A stretch of DNA of 10,659 bases, from the NCBI GenBank assembly GCA_964460245.1, contig CAYWTL010000079.1, positions 1 to 10,659 of the forward strand, written 5' to 3'. The notes below the pieces were generated by a model. It was not told where the DNA came from. It did not search any database and was given only the letters and a program-made list of their open reading frames with translations. Of this stretch, positions 7,538-10,659 are shown piece by piece. The DNA comes from JAXDBM01 sp964460245. Its GTDB lineage: Bacteria; Desulfobacterota; Syntrophia; Syntrophales; Fen-1087. Position numbers and translations under genes: made by a program. Numbering within the stretch: position 1 is the first letter of the stretch; the number at the start of each line of letters is the position of its first letter.

Positions 7538-8548
7538 GTGAAAAAACGGATCGCAATCGGTGTGTTTGTGGCCCTGTTGATCGCCGCCGCCGCGTTCGTC
7601 TATTTCGGACAGCAGGCGGCGCAGAAAGGGGAGTCCTATTATTCCGGGACCATTGAAGCGACACAGGCCAACCTGGCCTTTCAGGTCCCCGGCCGCGTTC
7701 AAACGATACCGGTCCGGGAGGGGCAGACCGTGAGCCGGGATCAGGTCCTGGCCGAGCTCGACCCCACCGAGTTCCAGGCCCGGATCGATCAGGCCAGGGC
7801 CAATCTCGACAAAGCCTTGAAAAACCGGCAGCAGCTGGAAACCATGCTGGATGTCTACACCCGCACCCTCCCGGCGGAAGTGGCCCGTGCCGAGGCCGGT
7901 GTCGCCTCGGCGCGCTATGCGCTGGACGACGCCCGGAAAAACAGCCTTCGCTACGATCATCTGTTCCAGAAAGACGTGGTCTCGGAGAAAGAGCGGGACC
8001 AGGTGACACTCGGCCGCGATACCGCGGCCGCCCGGCTGGCCGAGGGGGAAGCTCTGCTCCTCGCGGCACGAAGCAATCTGAAAAAGATCGACGCCACCCG
8101 GCAGGAAATCGCGGCGGCCCGCTCGCAGGAAGCCGCCGCCAGAGCGGCGCTGGATCAGGCGGAAATCCAGATGAGCCACACGCGGCTTCGGGCGCCGATC
8201 AGCGGCATCATCACCGGCCGCAATGTCGAACCGGGCGAGGTGGCGACTTCGGGCCGTGAAGTGATAAGCCTGGCCGACCTCTCGGTGGTGGATCTGAAAA
8301 TCTATGTCGAGGAAACGGCTATCGGCAGCGTCAAACCGGGCCAGAAGGTCGACGTCAAAGTGGACACCTTTCCCAACAAAGTCTATGCCGGTGAGGTCTC
8401 CTTCATCTCCCCGGAAGGCGAGTTCACGCCAAAGATCATCCAGACCCGGAAAGAGCGGGTCAAGCTGGTCTATCTGGTGAAGGTTTCCATTCCCAACCCG
8501 GGTTTTGAATTGAAGTCGGGGATGCCCGCCGATGCCTGGCTGCGATAG
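7538..8548 (+). CDS. HlyD/YbhG-type periplasmic adaptor subunit
   Basis: The membrane fusion protein that links the inner-membrane ABC transporter to the outer-membrane channel. From the GTG at 7538 it has 336 residues, close to E. coli YbhG. The N-terminus KKRIAIGVFVALLIAAAAF is a single membrane anchor or uncleaved signal (about 2-23). Next come a first lipoyl half (about 43-75, PGRVQTIPVREGQTV), a helical hairpin (about 77-212, rich in Ala, Arg, Glu and Gln), a second lipoyl half (LRAPISGIITGRNVEPGEV, 217-235) and a beta-barrel domain to the end. The GTG is preferred because GGGAAG (7526-7531) lies six bases before it and the protein then begins right at the membrane anchor. A TTG at 7505 in the same frame lies inside the channel gene. 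Its end overlaps the next ATPase gene by 17 bases. Confidence 0.9.
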   Translation: MKKRIAIGVFVALLIAAAAFVYFGQQAAQKGESYYSGTIEATQANLAFQVPGRVQTIPVREGQTVSRDQVLAELDPTEFQARIDQARANLDKALKNRQQLETMLDVYTRTLPAEVARAEAGVASARYALDDARKNSLRYDHLFQKDVVSEKERDQVTLGRDTAAARLAEGEALLLAARSNLKKIDATRQEIAAARSQEAAARAALDQAEIQMSHTRLRAPISGIITGRNVEPGEVATSGREVISLADLSVVDLKIYVEETAIGSVKPGQKVDVKVDTFPNKVYAGEVSFISPEGEFTPKIIQTRKERVKLVYLVKVSIPNPGFELKSGMPADAWLR

Positions 8549-9296
8549 CCCTTTCGTTCAGGTCGACCGGGTGTCCATGCGTTTCGGTCCGGCCGAAGCG
8601 GTCCGCGAGGTTTCCTTCGACATTCCGCGGGGAACCATCTTCGGCCTGGTGGGCTCCGACGGCGCCGGCAAATCCACGCTGCTGCGGATGATCGCCACGA
8701 TGGTCCGGCCGACCTCGGGAACGATCCGGATCGACGGCTTCGATGTCGTGTCCGAGAAAAAGCGGGTCAAGGAGCGAATCGGTTACATGCCCCAGCGCTT
8801 CGGCCTCTACCAGGACCTGACGGTCGGCGAAAATATCGATTTCTTCCTGAACATCTACGGCATCCGCGGCGCCGAAAGAAGAAAGCGGAGGGAGAAGTAC
8901 CTCGGATTTTCGAATCTCCTGCCCTTTTTGAACCGCCCGGCGGGCAACCTCTCCGGCGGCATGAAGCAGAAACTGGGACTGGCCTGCGTTCTGGTCCACG
9001 AACCGCGGATGCTCGTCCTGGACGAGCCCACCAACGGCGTCGACCCGGTTTCCCGCACGGAATTCTGGGACATCCTGGACGAGATGCGGCGGGGCGGAAT
9101 GACCGTCCTCGTTTCCACGGCCTATCTGGATGAGGGTGAAAAATGCGACGCCGTCGGCCTGATGCACCGGTCGCGGCTGCTGGCCGTAGACGCACCGGCT
9201 AAGGTCCAATCCGGTTTTCCGTCTCTGGAAGACGCCATTGTCGCGCGCATCCAGGAAGCCGACAAGGAACTGGCTGATGACACCTTCAAACGATGA
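8532..9296 (+). CDS. ABC transporter ATPase, first half (YbhF N-terminal-like)
   Basis: A cytosolic ATPase subunit of an ABC-2 type exporter, 254 residues, one nucleotide-binding domain. Walker A is GSDGAGKST (41-49), the Q-loop glutamine Q88 in YMPQRFGLY, the signature LSGGM (140-144) and Walker B LVLDE (161-165) followed by PTNGVDP. The switch histidine is absent: the usual STH reads STA, with A197 encoded by GCC at 9120-9122. This matches the N-terminal half of fused double ATPases such as E. coli YbhF and RbbA, where STAY-type H-loops are known. The protein probably pairs with the next gene's product and contributes its good signature to the partner's ATP site. The ATG at 8532 lies within the end of the adaptor gene; GGGG at 8518-8521 is a modest ribosome site, so coupling is likely. 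Confidence 0.92.
   Translation: MPGCDSPFVQVDRVSMRFGPAEAVREVSFDIPRGTIFGLVGSDGAGKSTLLRMIATMVRPTSGTIRIDGFDVVSEKKRVKERIGYMPQRFGLYQDLTVGENIDFFLNIYGIRGAERRKRREKYLGFSNLLPFLNRPAGNLSGGMKQKLGLACVLVHEPRMLVLDEPTNGVDPVSRTEFWDILDEMRRGGMTVLVSTAYLDEGEKCDAVGLMHRSRLLAVDAPAKVQSGFPSLEDAIVARIQEADKELADDTFKR
9264..9268 (+). promoter_or_regulatory. Ribosome binding site of the second ATPase
   Basis: AAGGA lies inside the end of the first ATPase gene, eight bases before the ATG at 9277. It favours this start over an in-frame TTG at 9238, which would add 13 residues that do not match an ABC domain. Confidence 0.6.
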
Positions 9297-10065
9297 TGTC
9301 ATCCGCGTCCGCGGGCTGGAGAAGCGGTTCGGTCCGTTCGTCGCGGTGGACCGGATCTCCTTTTTCGTGAGGAAGGGGGAGATTTTCGGTTTCCTGGGCT
9401 CCAACGGCTCCGGCAAGTCCACGACGATTCGCATGCTCTGCGGAATCATCACGCCGACCTCCGGCGAGGGGGTTGTGGCCGGTCACGACCTTTTCCGGGA
9501 GCCCGAGGCGATCAAGCAGTCCATCGGTTACATGTCCCAGAAGTTCTCCCTCTACGAAGATCTCACCCCCCGTGAAAACCTGAGGTTCTATCTCGGCATC
9601 TACGCGGTGCCGCCGGAGCGGTGGGAGGAGCGGATTGCCTGGGTGCTGGAAATGACCCGGCTTCAGGATGCCCGCCACCGTCTCACACGGGAGCTCCCGC
9701 CCGGATGGCGGCAGCGGCTCGCTCTCGGCTGCGCCCTTCTGCACCGGCCGGACCTTCTTTTCCTGGACGAACCCACCTCCGGCGTCGATCCCATCACCCG
9801 GCGGAACTTCTGGCGCTTCATCGGCGAGCTCGCCGCGGAAGGTGTCACCGTGTTCGTCACGACGCATTATATGGACGAGGCCCGCCATTGCAGCCGGATC
9901 GTCATGATCAACGAGGGGAAAATCGTCGCGGCGGGAAGTCCGGCGGACATCGTCCGCCAGGCCTGCCCGGAAAATCCGAACGCCGATCTGAACGACGCCT
10001 TCGTCACGCTCATGTCCGGACGGGCATGCGGGAATTATCACCGGAGCGGAGGCGGAGCCCGTTGA
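9277..10065 (+). CDS. ABC transporter ATPase, second half (YbhF C-terminal-like)
   Basis: The partner ATPase of the exporter, 262 residues, one nucleotide-binding domain. Walker A is GSNGSGKST (41-49), Q88 lies in YMSQKFSLY, Walker B is LFLDE (161-165) followed by PTSGVDP, and the switch histidine H197 is present in TTHYMDE. The signature is degenerate: LPPGW (140-144) replaces LSGGQ, as in the C-terminal half of YbhF/RbbA-like proteins. The defects are complementary to those of the upstream ATPase, which has LSGGM but no histidine. A heterodimer would therefore hold one complete ATP site (this Walker A, Walker B and His with the partner's signature) and one degenerate site. The gene overlaps the previous one by 20 bases and the permease gene by 4. 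The tail after about residue 246 is Gly/Arg-rich with no known motif. Confidence 0.92.
   Translation: MTPSNDDVIRVRGLEKRFGPFVAVDRISFFVRKGEIFGFLGSNGSGKSTTIRMLCGIITPTSGEGVVAGHDLFREPEAIKQSIGYMSQKFSLYEDLTPRENLRFYLGIYAVPPERWEERIAWVLEMTRLQDARHRLTRELPPGWRQRLALGCALLHRPDLLFLDEPTSGVDPITRRNFWRFIGELAAEGVTVFVTTHYMDEARHCSRIVMINEGKIVAAGSPADIVRQACPENPNADLNDAFVTLMSGRACGNYHRSGGGAR
10048..10052 (+). promoter_or_regulatory. Ribosome binding site of the permease (TTG start)
   Basis: GGAGG nine bases before the TTG at 10062, with a second GGAG at 10054-10057 four bases before it. This supports the unusual start. Confidence 0.5.
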
Positions 10066-10659
10066 ATCCGAGAAAAATCCAGGCCATCGCGCGCAAGGAG
10101 ATTTACCATCTGATCCGGGACGCCCGCAGCCTTTACCTGGCGTTTGCCATTCCGCTACTGCTCATCCTGCTGTTCGGCTACGCGCTGAGTCTGGACGTGG
10201 ACAACATCCCGACGGTGGTGCTGGACCAGGACCGGACGGACATGAGCCGCGATTTCATCCGCCGCCTGGACGCGTCCTCGTACTTCACGGTGACCGCTCA
10301 CCTGCCCCACAGCCGGGCCGTTGCGGAGTCGCTCGACCACGGGCGAGCCACGCTGGCTGTCATCATTCCCCCCGACTGGACAGAAAACATCCGGGCGGAC
10401 CGGGAGGCGCCGATGCAGATCCTCCTGGACGGCAGCGATCCGAATTTCACCGGCATCGCCCGTGGGTACGTCAACGCGTTTGTGGAGCGGTACAACCGGG
10501 ACCTGCTCGCCCAGTTTCTCCGCCGCCAGGGAATGGAGCGCATCGATCCCCCCGTGGAAGGTCGCATTCGGGTCTGGTTCAACGAGGATCTGGAGAGCCG
10601 AAACTTCATCATCCCCGGCATCATCGCCGTCATCATCATGATCGTCGGCGCCATGCTGA
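10062..10659 (+). CDS. ABC-2 type permease (YbhS/YbhR-like), 3' part beyond window
   Basis: The membrane subunit of the exporter. Only the first 199 residues lie in the window and no stop is reached; E. coli YbhS and YbhR have about 370-377 residues, so roughly half is present. An N-terminal amphipathic stretch (KIQAIARKEIYHLIRD, 5-20) leads into membrane segment 1 (about 25-43, FAIPLLLILLFGYAL). A large extracytoplasmic domain (about 44-180) includes LDQDRTDMSRDF and LLDGSDPN. The second membrane segment begins at NFIIPGIIAVIIMIVG. This order is characteristic of the ABC2_membrane_3 permeases in YbhGFSR-type systems. The start is inferred to be TTG at 10062, overlapping the ATPase stop as TTGA. 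The first ATG in frame, codon 61 at 10242, would lose membrane segment 1. A second permease gene probably follows outside the window. Confidence 0.88.
   Translation, partial: MNPRKIQAIARKEIYHLIRDARSLYLAFAIPLLLILLFGYALSLDVDNIPTVVLDQDRTDMSRDFIRRLDASSYFTVTAHLPHSRAVAESLDHGRATLAVIIPPDWTENIRADREAPMQILLDGSDPNFTGIARGYVNAFVERYNRDLLAQFLRRQGMERIDPPVEGRIRVWFNEDLESRNFIIPGIIAVIIMIVGAML

Noticed and set aside
1..10659. CRISPR arrays, tRNA or rRNA genes, insertion sequences, phage genes, toxin-antitoxin pairs
   Set aside because: No regularly spaced repeats, tRNA-like cloverleaf, transposase or phage-like protein was seen by eye; nearly all of the window is accounted for by ordinary genes.

Overview
The window reads as ordinary, GC-rich chromosomal DNA from a Gram-negative bacterium: an outer-membrane efflux channel with a signal peptide sits beside an inner-membrane transporter. 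Most genes look about 60-65% GC. The style of the proteins (LonA beside an Hsp20, a YbhGFSR-like exporter carrying its own TolC-type channel, a 582-residue adenine deaminase) suits a Desulfobacterota/Syntrophales-like anaerobe. That placement is inference from family resemblance only.

Layout. Positions 1-258 hold no gene I can defend; they include a short perfect palindrome and a drop to about 45% GC. From 3174 down to 259, three genes lie on the minus strand in the order Nudix hydrolase, adenine deaminase (its start overlaps the Nudix end by 20 bases), class I SAM-dependent methyltransferase. The first two suggest nucleotide clean-up and purine salvage. The methyltransferase is clearly lower in GC (about 52%) and may only be a neighbour.

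Positions 3175-3304 form a divergent control region with a good sigma70-type promoter (TTGACA, 17 bases, TAGAAA) facing right and a G+C-rich hairpin near the Nudix start. To the right, all genes are on the plus strand and tightly packed: small heat shock protein, Lon protease (23-base gap), then after 33 bases a TolC-family outer-membrane channel, an HlyD-type periplasmic adaptor, two ABC ATPase subunits and the first part of an ABC-2 permease that runs off the right edge. The last four junctions are 13 bases apart or overlapping (17, 20 and 4 bases), so translational coupling is likely.

How they work together. Hsp20 holds unfolding proteins and Lon degrades damaged ones. The channel, adaptor, two ATPases and permease make a tripartite exporter like E. 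coli YbhGFSR, but with the double-ATPase YbhF split into two genes. The two ATPases are degenerate in complementary ways: the first lacks the switch histidine, the second lacks the LSGGQ signature, so a heterodimer would have one good ATP site and one degenerate site. No system without precedent is evident. The most distinctive points are the split asymmetric ATPase pair, the lack of any visible break between the proteostasis genes and the exporter, and the composition step near 870.
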